Shown in pieces: positions 7,423 through 16,512 of a DNA stretch of 46,400 nucleotides. The number at the start of each line of letters is the position of its first letter. The stretch's first letter is position 1. Location: the NCBI GenBank assembly GCA_019635285.1, contig JAHBZS010000039.1:1-46400 (forward strand), written 5' to 3'. The position numbers and the translations under genes are program-made. The notes beneath the pieces are model-generated. The model saw only the letters and a program-made list of their open reading frames with translations, was not told the DNA's origin and searched no databases. This stretch comes from Rubrivivax sp. (GTDB lineage Bacteria > Pseudomonadota > Gammaproteobacteria > Burkholderiales > Burkholderiaceae_C).

Positions 7423-7991
7423 GGTTCTCGAGATCGGCGCGGGGCGCCTGCATCGGCGCACTGGCCGCCTTGCTGCTGCCGCTGGCTCTGGGCGGCTGCG
7501 GAGGCGGAGGCGGAGTGGTGGGCACAGGCTCCGGCACTGGCGACGAAGGCGCGGAGGGTATCCAATACACGCCGCTCGGCGTGTGCACCGCGAAGTTCGC
7601 AGACCTTGAGCTGCGTTGCCCGACCGACTCGCCCGACCCCTTCCGCGGCACGTCGAACGTGCGGTGGAGCGATGCCGACCATAGCCGCGACGCGTCGGCG
7701 CTGGCCGTGCTCGAGGGCAATGGTGCCATGCTGCAGCTGCCCTGCCAGCAGCTGGCCTTCCGCGGCAACTGGGGCGAACTGCCCGACGGCAGCGTCGGCT
7801 TCGTCGGCCGCTACGCCAGCCCGGCGGCCCCCGAGGGCAAGCCGGCCATTGTGCTGGTGCTGCCGGCCCCGGCCGAGCCCACCGCCGTCGGCTGGCTCGA
7901 GATGGTTGATGCCAGCGGCGCGACGCTGTTCGGCCCCTGGCGGATGCGGCGCGTCGACGGCGACTCGAGGTTCGCGGCATGCGCGCCTTGA
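7419..7991 (+). CDS. Lipoprotein coupled to the DUF6502-type gene
   Basis: A 190-residue exported protein. The signal peptide has two arginines, a hydrophobic stretch and the lipobox LGGC (Cys27), followed by a run of glycines and a flexible GTGSGTGDEG linker. The mature domain has four cysteines (for example YTPLGVCTAKFADLELRC and LQLPCQQLAF), tryptophan/glycine-rich strands and a C-terminal FGPWRMRRVDGD, suggesting a small disulfide-bonded beta domain. The start ATG overlaps the upstream stop by four bases, so it is translated from the same message as the DUF6502-type gene. Function is not known. The pairing of a cytoplasmic putative regulator with a lipoprotein suggests envelope monitoring or surface modification (inference). 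Confidence 0.75.
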   Translation: MRFSRSARGACIGALAALLLPLALGGCGGGGGVVGTGSGTGDEGAEGIQYTPLGVCTAKFADLELRCPTDSPDPFRGTSNVRWSDADHSRDASALAVLEGNGAMLQLPCQQLAFRGNWGELPDGSVGFVGRYASPAAPEGKPAIVLVLPAPAEPTAVGWLEMVDASGATLFGPWRMRRVDGDSRFAACAP

Positions 7992-8056
7992 TGCTCGCCT
8001 TTGGCGCCGGGGTGACGGCGCTGGTGGCGACAGCAACGGAGGCGGCGACGTTTTAG
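7979..8056 (+). pseudogene. Signal-peptide-like 5' end of a truncated gene
   Basis: A 25-codon frame starting inside the end of the lipoprotein gene reads MRALMLAFGAGVTALVATAT and ends at a TAG soon after. It resembles the export signal of a third operon gene whose body has been lost or broken. No coherent continuation is found in the same frame. It could also be chance in GC-rich DNA. Confidence 0.3.
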
Positions 8057-8170
8057 CTCTGCAAGGCGTACAGCAGCGGCTCGTCCTGGTCGACCGCCGC
8101 CTGCAGCACGCGACGATCGACCGCATGGTCAGCGTGCCCGACGAGATGCCGTTCGAGCAGCAGGTGCAGC

Positions 8171-8464
8171 TTGGCAACCAAGTGGCGGCAGAAGCTGCAC
8201 GCCTGGCTGCGCCGCCACCGGCCCCAGGCCACCGCGGTAGACCGCGAAGACATCGCCGAGATGAACCCGTTGATCCGCTACGGCGCATGGCCCGTGATGC
8301 AGGCCATCGGCAAGGCGCCGCATGCGCTGTGCTTCGACGCCCACGGGCTGCAGTCGGCCATCGTCCGCCAGGGCATGGACCTCTTCTCGGCCGAGCGACA
8401 CGGCACTCGGGGCAAGGACTTTCGGGTCGCATCGGCGGGCGTATTCGGCAGGTGTGGAGAGTGA
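8171..8464 (+). pseudogene. Unrecognised 97-codon fragment with native codon use
   Basis: From a TTG at 8171 the frame reads KWRQKLHAWLRRHRPQ, then MNPLIRYGAWPVMQAIGKAP and HALCFDAHGLQSAIVRQGMD. Third positions are strongly G/C, so it looks as if it was once translated on the plus strand. There is no good ribosome site, the N terminus is poorly defined and I recognise no family. The part between 8262 and 8464 is the most coding-like. It is most likely the debris of a gene damaged when the toxin-antitoxin segment or another insertion arrived. A functional small protein is possible but less likely. Confidence 0.3.
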
Positions 8465-8801
8465 CTGCCTCCGAAAGCCGCGCGTCGTGTGTGCAGCGGT
8501 TGCTGTCTTTGGCCGCCGGCGCGTGTACTTACGCTGACCAGCACTAAGCAGTCGCCGGGCCGAGACCAAGTGCGCGGGCCCCCAAGGGCGGCTATACAAG
8601 GTACTGCGGTCACAGGGTGTCTGCGAGGTGGTGGGTACTGATTCAGCGACAGCTTCTCATCCGCGCGAACTGGTGATCCCGACCCTTTGCGGTCTTCGAG
8701 TCGGCTGATCTCGGCGCCGCGAAGCGGACGTTCAAGGCCCTTTCGGCGCTTGCCTCAGCAAGACAGCCAAAGAACTCTCTTGGCGTCTGGAAGTTGGCGC
8801 T
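8465..8801. other. Non-coding stretch downstream of the Res toxin gene
   Basis: I see no gene here. The stretch contains the 12-mer GCGCGAACTGGT (8663-8674), which recurs at 10175-10186 on the other side of the toxin-antitoxin pair. Composition is slightly less GC-rich than the flanking core genes. Confidence 0.4.
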
Positions 8802-9317
8802 TCAGGGCGAAGTGCCGCCAGGCGCTGCGGGCGCCGGTGCGATGAACAGCCGCGGGTCGAATTTGAACGGGTGGCGCTCGATGTGGAGGAAGATGGTGGC
8901 GTACGCCGGGTGCGCGGGGTTGAGCAGCAGGTTCCGCTCGCCGGGCTCGATGTAGGAGGGCACCCATAGACCCAGGCTCGCGCCCGAGGCAACCCAGGTG
9001 TTGCCGATGGTCTGGGTGGCCGTCTCGTCGTCGCGCCAGTCCGCGGGCAGGCCCAGCGTATCGACCTCAATCAGGGAGGCGGCCGCGGAAATCTCCAACC
9101 GCATGAGCGCCTGGTTCTTGGGGTTGGCGCCGTTGGCGTGCACGCGCTTTTCGAGCTGGCACAGGGCCCGGCTCGAGCCGCAGTAGACGACCTGGTTGGG
9201 CCCCTTGGTGTGCCAGCGGCCATTGCCCTGCGTCGAGCCATAGCCCAGACTCATGAGCAGGACGTTGAGCGTTGGTGCCGGCGTGTCGCAGTAGCCGATG
9301 CGGTAGACCGTGGTCAA
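8802..9317 (-). CDS. RES-domain toxin of a Res-Xre toxin-antitoxin module
   Basis: A 171-residue RES-family toxin. Characterised relatives (MbcT, Res, ParT) inactivate cells by degrading NAD or ADP-ribosylating a host enzyme. The family residues are present: an early VYRIGY, GRWHTKG with Arg34, VVYCGSS with Tyr45, LEKRVH with Glu56 and LWVPSYIEPGERN with Ser121, followed by the typical NPAHPAY segment. The start is set at a TTG overlapping the antitoxin stop (TTGA). This gives the usual family length and strict coupling; the nearest upstream in-frame ATG lies deep inside the antitoxin gene. The gene order, antitoxin then toxin, is standard for this class. The toxin looks intact. Confidence 0.88.
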   Translation of the reverse strand: MTTVYRIGYCDTPAPTLNVLLMSLGYGSTQGNGRWHTKGPNQVVYCGSSRALCQLEKRVHANGANPKNQALMRLEISAAASLIEVDTLGLPADWRDDETATQTIGNTWVASGASLGLWVPSYIEPGERNLLLNPAHPAYATIFLHIERHPFKFDPRLFIAPAPAAPGGTSP

Positions 9318-9958
9318 ACGACGCCACCGTACTTGACTGCGTTGAGGATGTCCTTGACGCGTTCGGCGCCAAAGCCGGACTTGGCGCAGTCCAGCGGCGT
9401 CTCCCCGTCGAGCATCGGGTGTGGCTGGCGCAGCCAAGCAGCCGCTTCTTCATCAGTCTCGAAGGTGTCGCGTGCCATCGCGTCGAGCTCGAGCAGGCGC
9501 AGCATGCTCTCGGCCGCGTAGGTCGGAAGCACGTCGCCCTTGGCCACCTTGCGGTTGGCCGTGGCGCGGTCCATTCCCAGGACACCCGCGGCCGCGCCCT
9601 TGCCGATACCCAAGTGGTCGCTCAGCGGCTCCAGGCTGCGGCTAGGGATGCCCAACTTGACGATGACGTAGGCTTGCTTGGCCGACAGGTGGTCAGGGAT
9701 CGTGAAGAGCTCGACAGCAGACTTGCGGTGCACGTGCGCGTGCCGACCAAGCTTGGAGTCGATCTTGAACGCCCTAACGACGCGCTTGACGTCATTCAGG
9801 TCACCCTTCGCGCCGCCCTTGGCGGCAGCCTTGCCACCCGCCCGCGGCGCCGGGCCCGCCTCGTTGTTCGTGATGAATAGCTCGAACTGGGCACCGCCGA
9901 CCTTGGACAGGACAATCGACCAGAGGTTGTGCAGCGGGGAAGCGGCGGTCGAGGACAT
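9314..9958 (-). CDS. Xre/MbcA/ParS-type antitoxin (DUF2384 C-terminal domain)
   Basis: A 214-residue antitoxin partner for the RES toxin. The N-terminal half is lysine-rich and probably flexible. The middle (IPDHLSAKQAYVIVKLGIPSRSLEPLSDHLGIGKGAAAGVLGMDRATANR) is the Xre-like helix bundle that binds operator DNA. The C-terminal part (YAAESMLRLLELDAMARDTFETDEEAAAWLRQPHPMLDGETPLD) is the DUF2384/MbcA-ParS domain with the conserved WL..P...L.G.TP. The last residues (RVKDILNAVKYGGVV) would block the toxin's active site. An ATG at 9958 is favoured because GGAG lies six bases upstream and the ATGs at 9982 and 9991 sit almost on the predicted transcription start. Stop and toxin start overlap. Confidence 0.87.
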   Translation of the reverse strand: MSSTAASPLHNLWSIVLSKVGGAQFELFITNNEAGPAPRAGGKAAAKGGAKGDLNDVKRVVRAFKIDSKLGRHAHVHRKSAVELFTIPDHLSAKQAYVIVKLGIPSRSLEPLSDHLGIGKGAAAGVLGMDRATANRKVAKGDVLPTYAAESMLRLLELDAMARDTFETDEEAAAWLRQPHPMLDGETPLDCAKSGFGAERVKDILNAVKYGGVV

Positions 9959-9992
9959 GAGGGGCTCCGGTGTTGCGTTCATTTGCAACATC

Positions 9993-10021
9993 AGTGTAGC
10001 GCATTTGCATCAACTTGTCCA
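9993..10021 (-). promoter_or_regulatory. Promoter of the toxin-antitoxin operon
   Basis: On the minus strand a -35 box TGGACA (10016-10021) and a -10 box TACACT (9993-9998) are separated by exactly 17 bp. TGCAAATG occurs twice, once in the spacer and once just after the -10 box. Further on, the two CGCAACA/TGTTGCA-type steps could serve as operator half-sites for the antitoxin, as is usual for autoregulated modules of this class. Confidence 0.6.
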
Positions 10022-10031
10022 TGAGCCTTCC

Positions 10032-10055
10032 GGGCGCCAGGGCGCCAGGGCGCCA
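10032..10055. repeat. Triplicated 8-bp tandem repeat GGGCGCCA
   Basis: Three exact copies of GGGCGCCA stand head to tail, with a fourth partial copy. The surrounding 10022-10349 stretch has no gene that I can support. It lies between the divergent toxin-antitoxin promoter and the end of the padR-type gene. Slippage is the simplest origin. Confidence 0.6.
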
Positions 10056-10349
10056 GGGGCAGAGCCGCCCATTGCTCTCAACCGCTTGTGGCCGAGTCCG
10101 GGTCTACGTGGGGTCGTCGCAAGCTGACCTTTGCAGGCAAGCCGCACGGACTGGCGGTCAGCTTTCTGGGGCGGGCGCGAACTGGTAGTCCCCGCTAAAA
10201 GGCGACGTTCGCCCGGTTGCCCGGCAGCGGACACTCGGGCCGGTCCATCACGCGCGCGCCGAATCTGCATCCGGCTGACGATCTGACCTGCGGCGCGCTC
10301 GACTCGACGCCTGGTGCTGGATCCGGGCTCTGAAGAGGCAACGCTTGGC

Positions 10350-10889
10350 TCAGTCCTTCGCAGGCGCGTCGAGGATGGCCTGCGCCCTGAGCAGCAGATC
10401 GATCCAGTAGCGTTCGTACTGGATGCCGGCGTGCAGCACCAGGTGCTGGAGTGCGACGTCGCGGTCTTCGGTGCCGATAGGGAAGTCGCGTTGTTCGATT
10501 TCCTGGTAGCGCGCCAGCATGTCCTGGTGCAGTTGCAGGCGCTTGCGCACCTCCTTGACCAGACCGGCCGGCCCGACCGCGGCCTCGGCACGCAGGCGGA
10601 CCATCAGCGCGTCGCGCAGCGGTGCGGGCTCCTCGCTGAGCGCGATCCAGCGCTTCAACTCCTTGCGGCCGGCGGGCAGCAGCCGGTAGGCGCGCTTGCG
10701 CCCACGCGTCGTTTCCTCGGGGAGCGACTCGATCCAGCCGGCCTCCTCCATGCGGGCGAGTTCGCGGTAGATCTGCTGGTGCGTCGCGTGCCAGAAGTAG
10801 GCGATCGAGCGGTCGAAGCGGACCGCCAGATCGGAGCCGGAACTGGGTTGTTCGACCAGCGCGGTGAGCAGGGCGTGCGGCAGGGACAT
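10350..10889 (-). CDS. PadR-family transcriptional regulator
   Basis: A 179-residue regulator of the PadR family, which repress aromatic-acid, detoxification or transport genes until an inducer binds. The N-terminal winged helix is typical: LPHALLTALVEQPSSGSDLAVRF, then the recognition region HATHQQIYRELARMEEAGWIE and the wing ETTRGRKRAYRLLPAGRKELKRW. The C-terminal half, a long helical segment (RKRLQLHQDMLARYQEIEQRDF), matches the PadR C-terminal dimerisation domain. It is divergent from the FadH-type reductase gene with 111 bp between the starts. Two matching palindromes there are the probable operators, so it most likely controls its neighbour and itself (inference). The start follows the only ATG fitting the family N terminus. 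Confidence 0.88.
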   Translation of the reverse strand: MSLPHALLTALVEQPSSGSDLAVRFDRSIAYFWHATHQQIYRELARMEEAGWIESLPEETTRGRKRAYRLLPAGRKELKRWIALSEEPAPLRDALMVRLRAEAAVGPAGLVKEVRKRLQLHQDMLARYQEIEQRDFPIGTEDRDVALQHLVLHAGIQYERYWIDLLLRAQAILDAPAKD

Positions 10890-10933
10890 GGGCGGCTCGG
10901 GCTGGAACGGGTGCGTTCGAAGGTGCAGGCCTA

Positions 10934-13022
<2,089 letters not shown>

Positions 13023-13063
13023 TCGGCTGCAAGCAACCCTCTCAACCCACAGGAACCCTCACC

Positions 13064-13504
13064 ATGTCTCCACTGCCCACCCAAGTCCATCCCGCCGTCG
13101 CCAAGTCGCTCGAGGCCTGGCACGAGATGATCGCCCGCCGTGACCTCGGCGAACTCGAAGCCATCGTGCATCCCGAGGCGGTGTTCCGCTCGCCGATGGC
13201 GATCAACGCCTACCGCCCGCGGCCGGCACTGCTGTTGGCACTGAACACCGTGCTGTCGATCTTCAAGGACTTCAGCTACTACCGCCAGTTCGCCAGCGCC
13301 GACGGACTCAGCGTGGTGCTGGAGTTCAGCGCCACGGTCAATGACAAGCAGCTCAAGGGCATCGACATGATCCGCTTCGACGAGCAGGGGCTGATCGTCG
13401 AGTTCGAGGTCATGGTGCGGCCCTTGAACGGGCTGCAGGAACTCGGCGCCCAGATGGGGGCGAGGTTGGGCCACGCCCTGCCGGCCTTCAAGTTCAAGGC
13501 CTGA
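13064..13504 (+). CDS. SnoaL-like / NTF2-fold protein
   Basis: A 146-residue soluble protein of the nuclear-transport-factor-2/SnoaL-like fold, a small cone-shaped domain used by polyketide cyclases, isomerases and many proteins of unknown role. The pattern is a helical N terminus (VAKSLEAWHEMIARRDLGELEAIVHPEAVFRSP), a strand with YYRQFASADGLSVVLEFSATVNDKQLKGIDMIRFDEQGLIVEFEVMVRP and a short tail. The DMIRFDEQGLI segment is typical of the family. AGGAA precedes the ATG by a suitable distance. It follows the FadH-like gene and may act on the same substrate (inference). An 8-bp stem with a loop of eight lies directly after the stop. Confidence 0.75.
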   Translation: MSPLPTQVHPAVAKSLEAWHEMIARRDLGELEAIVHPEAVFRSPMAINAYRPRPALLLALNTVLSIFKDFSYYRQFASADGLSVVLEFSATVNDKQLKGIDMIRFDEQGLIVEFEVMVRPLNGLQELGAQMGARLGHALPAFKFKA

Positions 13505-13506
13505 GC

Positions 13507-13530
13507 CTTGAGCGTGTCGGGCCGCTCAAG
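13507..13530 (+). terminator. Stem-loop after the SnoaL-like gene, terminator candidate
   Basis: CTTGAGCG (13507-13514) pairs with CGCTCAAG (13523-13530) around an 8-base loop, starting two bases after the stop codon. There is no T run, so intrinsic termination would be weak; it may instead protect the 3' end. Confidence 0.3.
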
Positions 13531-13659
13531 CGCGACCTCCGGAGCACGCAGTGCGGAGGATCGTGCAATGCGCGCGTTGCGATTCTGCGAGCGCGGCGAC
13601 CCGCCCGCGCTGGGGGATTGCCGGCTGGACGCGGCGCATTGCCGTGGTCGCTGGCTGCC

Positions 13660-13725
13660 ATGGCCAGCCAATCCAGCGCCAGCTTCGGCACGGGCACGAC
13701 GTTCACGCTCGTCCTGCCCAACGAA
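13660..13725 (+). pseudogene. Remnant resembling a histidine-kinase C terminus
   Basis: The frame ends in SFGTGTTFTLVLPNE, which matches the closing G-x-GTTFTL-x-LP strand of the HATPase domain in sensor kinases. Nothing upstream in the frame resembles the rest of a kinase, and a large deletion would be needed. It sits in a 264-bp gap between the SnoaL-like and TetR genes. The match is short, so this is tentative. Confidence 0.3.
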
Positions 13726-13768
13726 GTAGGCCGACGGGTGGCGAGCGCCGGCGCCCCGGGCCGCCTTG

Positions 13769-14380
13769 TCATGGCGCTGGAGCCTCCAGCCCCTCGAGCA
13801 AGGTCTCCAGCGCGGCCCGGATCGGGTCGGCGCCGACCTTCTCGGGGTGCAGCATGCCCTCGATGCTCAGCACCACGATGCCGTGCACCATGGACCAGCA
13901 GGCGGCTGCCTGGCCGCGCACGGCGCGCTGCTTGAACTCGCCGCTGGCCTGCCCGCGCTGAAGCAACTCGATCACCACGCCCAGCGCCGACATCGCCCGC
14001 GCGCCCAGGTGCGTGGTCGCTACATCGCCGGCCTCGGCGCTGAACATCAAGCGGTACAGCGACGGGTTGCGGATGCCGAATTCGACGTAGGCCAACGCAG
14101 CCGCCATGAAGGCCTTGCGCGCGCTGCGCTGGCGGGGGCTGATGGCGGCGCGCGTCTCGGCTTCGAGCTGTTCGAAGCCGCGCTGGGCCAGCTCGGACAG
14201 CAGCGAGGCCTTGTCCGGGAAATGCTTGTAGGGCGCCGCGTGGCTGACGCCGGCGCGCCGCGCCACTTCGCGCAGGGTGAACTGCCAACCCTTGTCGTCG
14301 CGCAGCATTTCCGAGGCGGTGTCGATGAGCGCCTGGCGCAGGTTCCCATGGTGGTACGGGCGTTCGAGTGCTTCGTTCAC
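13769..14380 (-). CDS. TetR/AcrR-family regulator
   Basis: A 203-residue repressor. The N-terminal DNA-binding domain is canonical: YHHGNLRQALIDTASEMLRDD, then FTLREVARRAGVSHAAPYKHFPDKASLLSELAQRGFE, with the recognition helix in VSHAAPYKHF. The C-terminal ligand domain contains FGIRNPSLYRLMFSAEAGD and a WSMVHGIVVLSIEGML stretch, matching the WHG-type TetR C-terminal group. It is divergent from an aldehyde dehydrogenase gene with a 131-bp or longer intergenic region that carries dyads suited to a TetR dimer. It most probably represses the dehydrogenase and itself, with release by an aldehyde or related ligand (inference). Confidence 0.9.
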   Translation of the reverse strand: MNEALERPYHHGNLRQALIDTASEMLRDDKGWQFTLREVARRAGVSHAAPYKHFPDKASLLSELAQRGFEQLEAETRAAISPRQRSARKAFMAAALAYVEFGIRNPSLYRLMFSAEAGDVATTHLGARAMSALGVVIELLQRGQASGEFKQRAVRGQAAACWSMVHGIVVLSIEGMLHPEKVGADPIRAALETLLEGLEAPAP

Positions 14381-14427
14381 GTGTCGTTCGCAGCGGCTTG
14401 ACCAAGGCCCGTATCGTAGTCCATGAA

Positions 14428-14498
14428 GTTGTCATGGAAAACATAGTTGACAGTGTAAACATGACTGCGTACAGTTCCTTCATGTTGTCACTGTCTAC
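14428..14498 (+). promoter_or_regulatory. ALDH promoter with TetR operators (GTTnACAnTGTnAAC)
   Basis: TTGACA (14447-14452), a 17-bp spacer and TACAGT (14470-14475) form a near-consensus promoter reading toward the dehydrogenase. GTTGACAGTGTAAAC (14446-14460) covers the -35. GTTGTCACTGTCTAC (14484-14498) covers the initial transcribed bases. A weaker copy, GTTGTCATGGAAAAC, lies at 14428-14442. The common dyad is GTTnACAnTGTnAAC. A repressor bound to the first two would block polymerase at both ends of the promoter. Confidence 0.75.
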
Positions 14499-14618
14499 AT
14501 AGGAGCGCCCATGACACCCGACCGCATCGCCACCGAATCCCTTCTCCGCACAGGCCATCGCGCCTTCAGCGCCAGCCGTTCGGGGCTCGCACGACAACGC
14601 ACTCGAACTGGAACCGCC

Positions 14619-16058
14619 ATGAACGCCATCGTTTCACCCGCCATGACCGCTTCGCTCGCCAGCCGCATGCAGGACCTGCTGGTCACCCAACGCGCCGCCT
14701 TCCTGCGCGAAGGCGCGCCCACGCTGGCGCAGCGCCGGGCCGATCTGCAGAAGCTCAAGTCGGCCATCCTCGCGCGCCAGCCCGAGATCGAAGCGGCCTT
14801 GCGCCAGGACTTCGGGCATCGCTCGATGCACGAGACAGCCGCGATGGAGATCCTGCCCGTCATCCAGGGCATCAACTACCAGCGCCGCAAGTTGCGCAGT
14901 TGGATGCGCCCCCAGCGGCGCCATGTGCCGATGACCTTCCAGCCGGCGCGCGCCTGGGTCGAGTACCAGCCCCTGGGCGTGGTCGGCATCATGTCGCCCT
15001 GGAACTACCCGGTGTCGCTGGCGCTGATGCCGCTGGCCACCGCGCTCGCCGCGGGCAACCGGGCGATGATCAAGCCGTCGGAGTTCACGCCGGCGTCGAG
15101 TGCGCTGCTGGTGGACCTGCTGGCGCAGACCTTCGCGCCGGAACAGGTGGTTGTGCTCACTGGCGATGACGCTGTCGGCCGGGAGTTCGCATCACTGCCC
15201 TTCGACCACCTCTTCTTCACCGGCAACACACCGGTCGGGCGCGCGGTGATGCGTGCCGCGAGCGAGCACCTGGTGCCGGTGACGCTCGAACTCGGCGGCA
15301 AGTCGCCCGTGCTCGTCGAAGCGGGCCACCCGCTGGCCCACGCCGCTGCGGCCATCGCCTACGGCAAACTGGCGAACGCGGGCCAGACCTGCATCGCACC
15401 GGACTACGTGCTGGTGCATCAAGACGCGCTCGACGAGTTCGTGCGCGAATACGACCAGGCTGTGCGCAGCCTGTACCCGGCCGGGCCCAAGAGCGCTGAC
15501 GCCACCTCCGTCATCAACGAGCGCCAATTCCAGCGCCTGCATGCGCTGCTCGACGACGCCCGCAGCCATGGCGCGCAGGTGCATGAGGTGGGCGTCAACC
15601 CGGCCGACGCGGCAGCCCGGCCGCACCACATCGCGCCCACGGTCGTGCTGGGCGCAACCGACCAGATGCGCGTGATGCAGGAGGAGATCTTCGGCCCGGT
15701 GCTGCCGGTCATTGGCTACCGCGACCTCGATACAGCGATCGCCTTCTTCAACGCACGCCCGCGTCCGTTGGCGCTGTACTACTTCGGCAACCACGGCGCC
15801 AGCATCCGCAAGGTGCTGGCCTCGACGACCTCGGGCAACGTCACGGTCAACAACACCTTGATGCACTACGCGCAGGAGGACTTGCCGTTCGGCGGCGTCG
15901 GCGCCAGCGGCATCGGCGCCTACCACGGCATCGAGGGCTTCAGGGCGCTGAGCCACGCCAAGGGCGTTTACCAGCAAGGCAAGTGGAACCTGAGCGGCCT
16001 GCTGCGGCCACCGTTCGGTTCGATGGCGACGCTGATCCTGAAGTCATTGCTGCGCTGA
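14619..16058 (+). CDS. Coniferyl-aldehyde-dehydrogenase-type NAD(P) aldehyde dehydrogenase
   Basis: A 479-residue aldehyde dehydrogenase closest in pattern to coniferyl aldehyde dehydrogenase (CalB-like), which oxidises aromatic or medium-chain aldehydes to acids. Landmarks are GVVGIMSPWNYPVSLALMP, IKPSEFTPASS, FFTGNTPVGR, ELGGKSP with general base Glu224, GQTCIAPDYVL with nucleophile Cys258, and [10 protein letters not shown]. The spacing of 34 residues between the two catalytic positions is normal. A start at 14511 has a strong AGGAG site, but the 36 codons it adds use codons rare in this genome (ACA, CTT, CGA, CAA) and exceed the family length, so 14619 is preferred. The longer form is still possible. 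The C terminus ends in a hydrophobic segment that may touch the membrane. Confidence 0.85.
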   Translation: MNAIVSPAMTASLASRMQDLLVTQRAAFLREGAPTLAQRRADLQKLKSAILARQPEIEAALRQDFGHRSMHETAAMEILPVIQGINYQRRKLRSWMRPQRRHVPMTFQPARAWVEYQPLGVVGIMSPWNYPVSLALMPLATALAAGNRAMIKPSEFTPASSALLVDLLAQTFAPEQVVVLTGDDAVGREFASLPFDHLFFTGNTPVGRAVMRAASEHLVPVTLELGGKSPVLVEAGHPLAHAAAAIAYGKLANAGQTCIAPDYVLVHQDALDEFVREYDQAVRSLYPAGPKSADATSVINERQFQRLHALLDDARSHGAQVHEVGVNPADAAARPHHIAPTVVLGATDQMRVMQEEIFGPVLPVIGYRDLDTAIAFFNARPRPLALYYFGNHGASIRKVLASTTSGNVTVNNTLMHYAQEDLPFGGVGASGIGAYHGIEGFRALSHAKGVYQQGKWNLSGLLRPPFGSMATLILKSLLR

Positions 16059-16512
16059 AGCGACGGCGATGACTGGTTTGCCGGCTGGTCTGGGTCGGTT
16101 ATGGGTCGGGACGGTGAGTCCGCGCGGCGAGGAGGGAGTCGTAGGAGTGGCCAACCGGGTCTGCCAAAGTCCCAGGGCCGCTGAACCTCGCATTGCCGCC
16201 ATTCGCGCCAGCGATGGTCGCAGGGCCGACCGACTCCTCGATGGCGGAGAGCGTGAGTTGACCCAGCGGCGGCGACCGGCGGCTCACGCTGTAGAGCGCC
16301 AGGTGATGGCCGTGACGGCTACGATCGCCATGGGGCGGTAGCGCCGCTTCACGACTTCTGCAGCGGTCGTTCGGCCTGGTGCGAACGATGCGGCGCTCAT
16401 CCAGCTGGTCCATGTCAGCAGGCTCCTCCGGATCAGTGACCCGAAGCAGCTGGATCAGCCCGGTCGGAGCTGGCCGCGGGAACTGCCGTGAGACGGGCGT
16501 GTCATATGATGC
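16059..16512. other. 454-bp gap at the right edge of the accessory block
   Basis: No gene can be supported. A minus-strand frame remains open through much of it (for example RTRPNDRCRS and LTLSAIEESVGPATIAGANG), but there is no ribosome site, its codon bias is weak and I cannot assign a family. A short plus-strand frame at 16069-16341 is equally unconvincing. The stretch may be an old repeat or the scar of an insertion; it joins the accessory block to the diaA-like gene. Confidence 0.4.

Noticed and set aside
8053-8253. A 66-codon minus-strand frame with leucine/histidine-rich sequence
   Set aside because: The plus-strand frame over most of the same bases has better third-position bias, and there is no ribosome site for the minus frame.
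10032-10055. The GGGCGCCA triplet as a plasmid iteron or origin
   Set aside because: Only three 8-bp copies, no replication gene and no AT-rich stretch nearby.
14511-14618. Start of the aldehyde dehydrogenase at 14511
   Set aside because: Despite an AGGAG site, the added 36 codons use codons rare in this genome and exceed the family length. Kept only as an alternative start.
16069-16341. A 90-codon plus-strand frame in the border gap
   Set aside because: No ribosome site, no family match and weak codon bias; not called as a gene.
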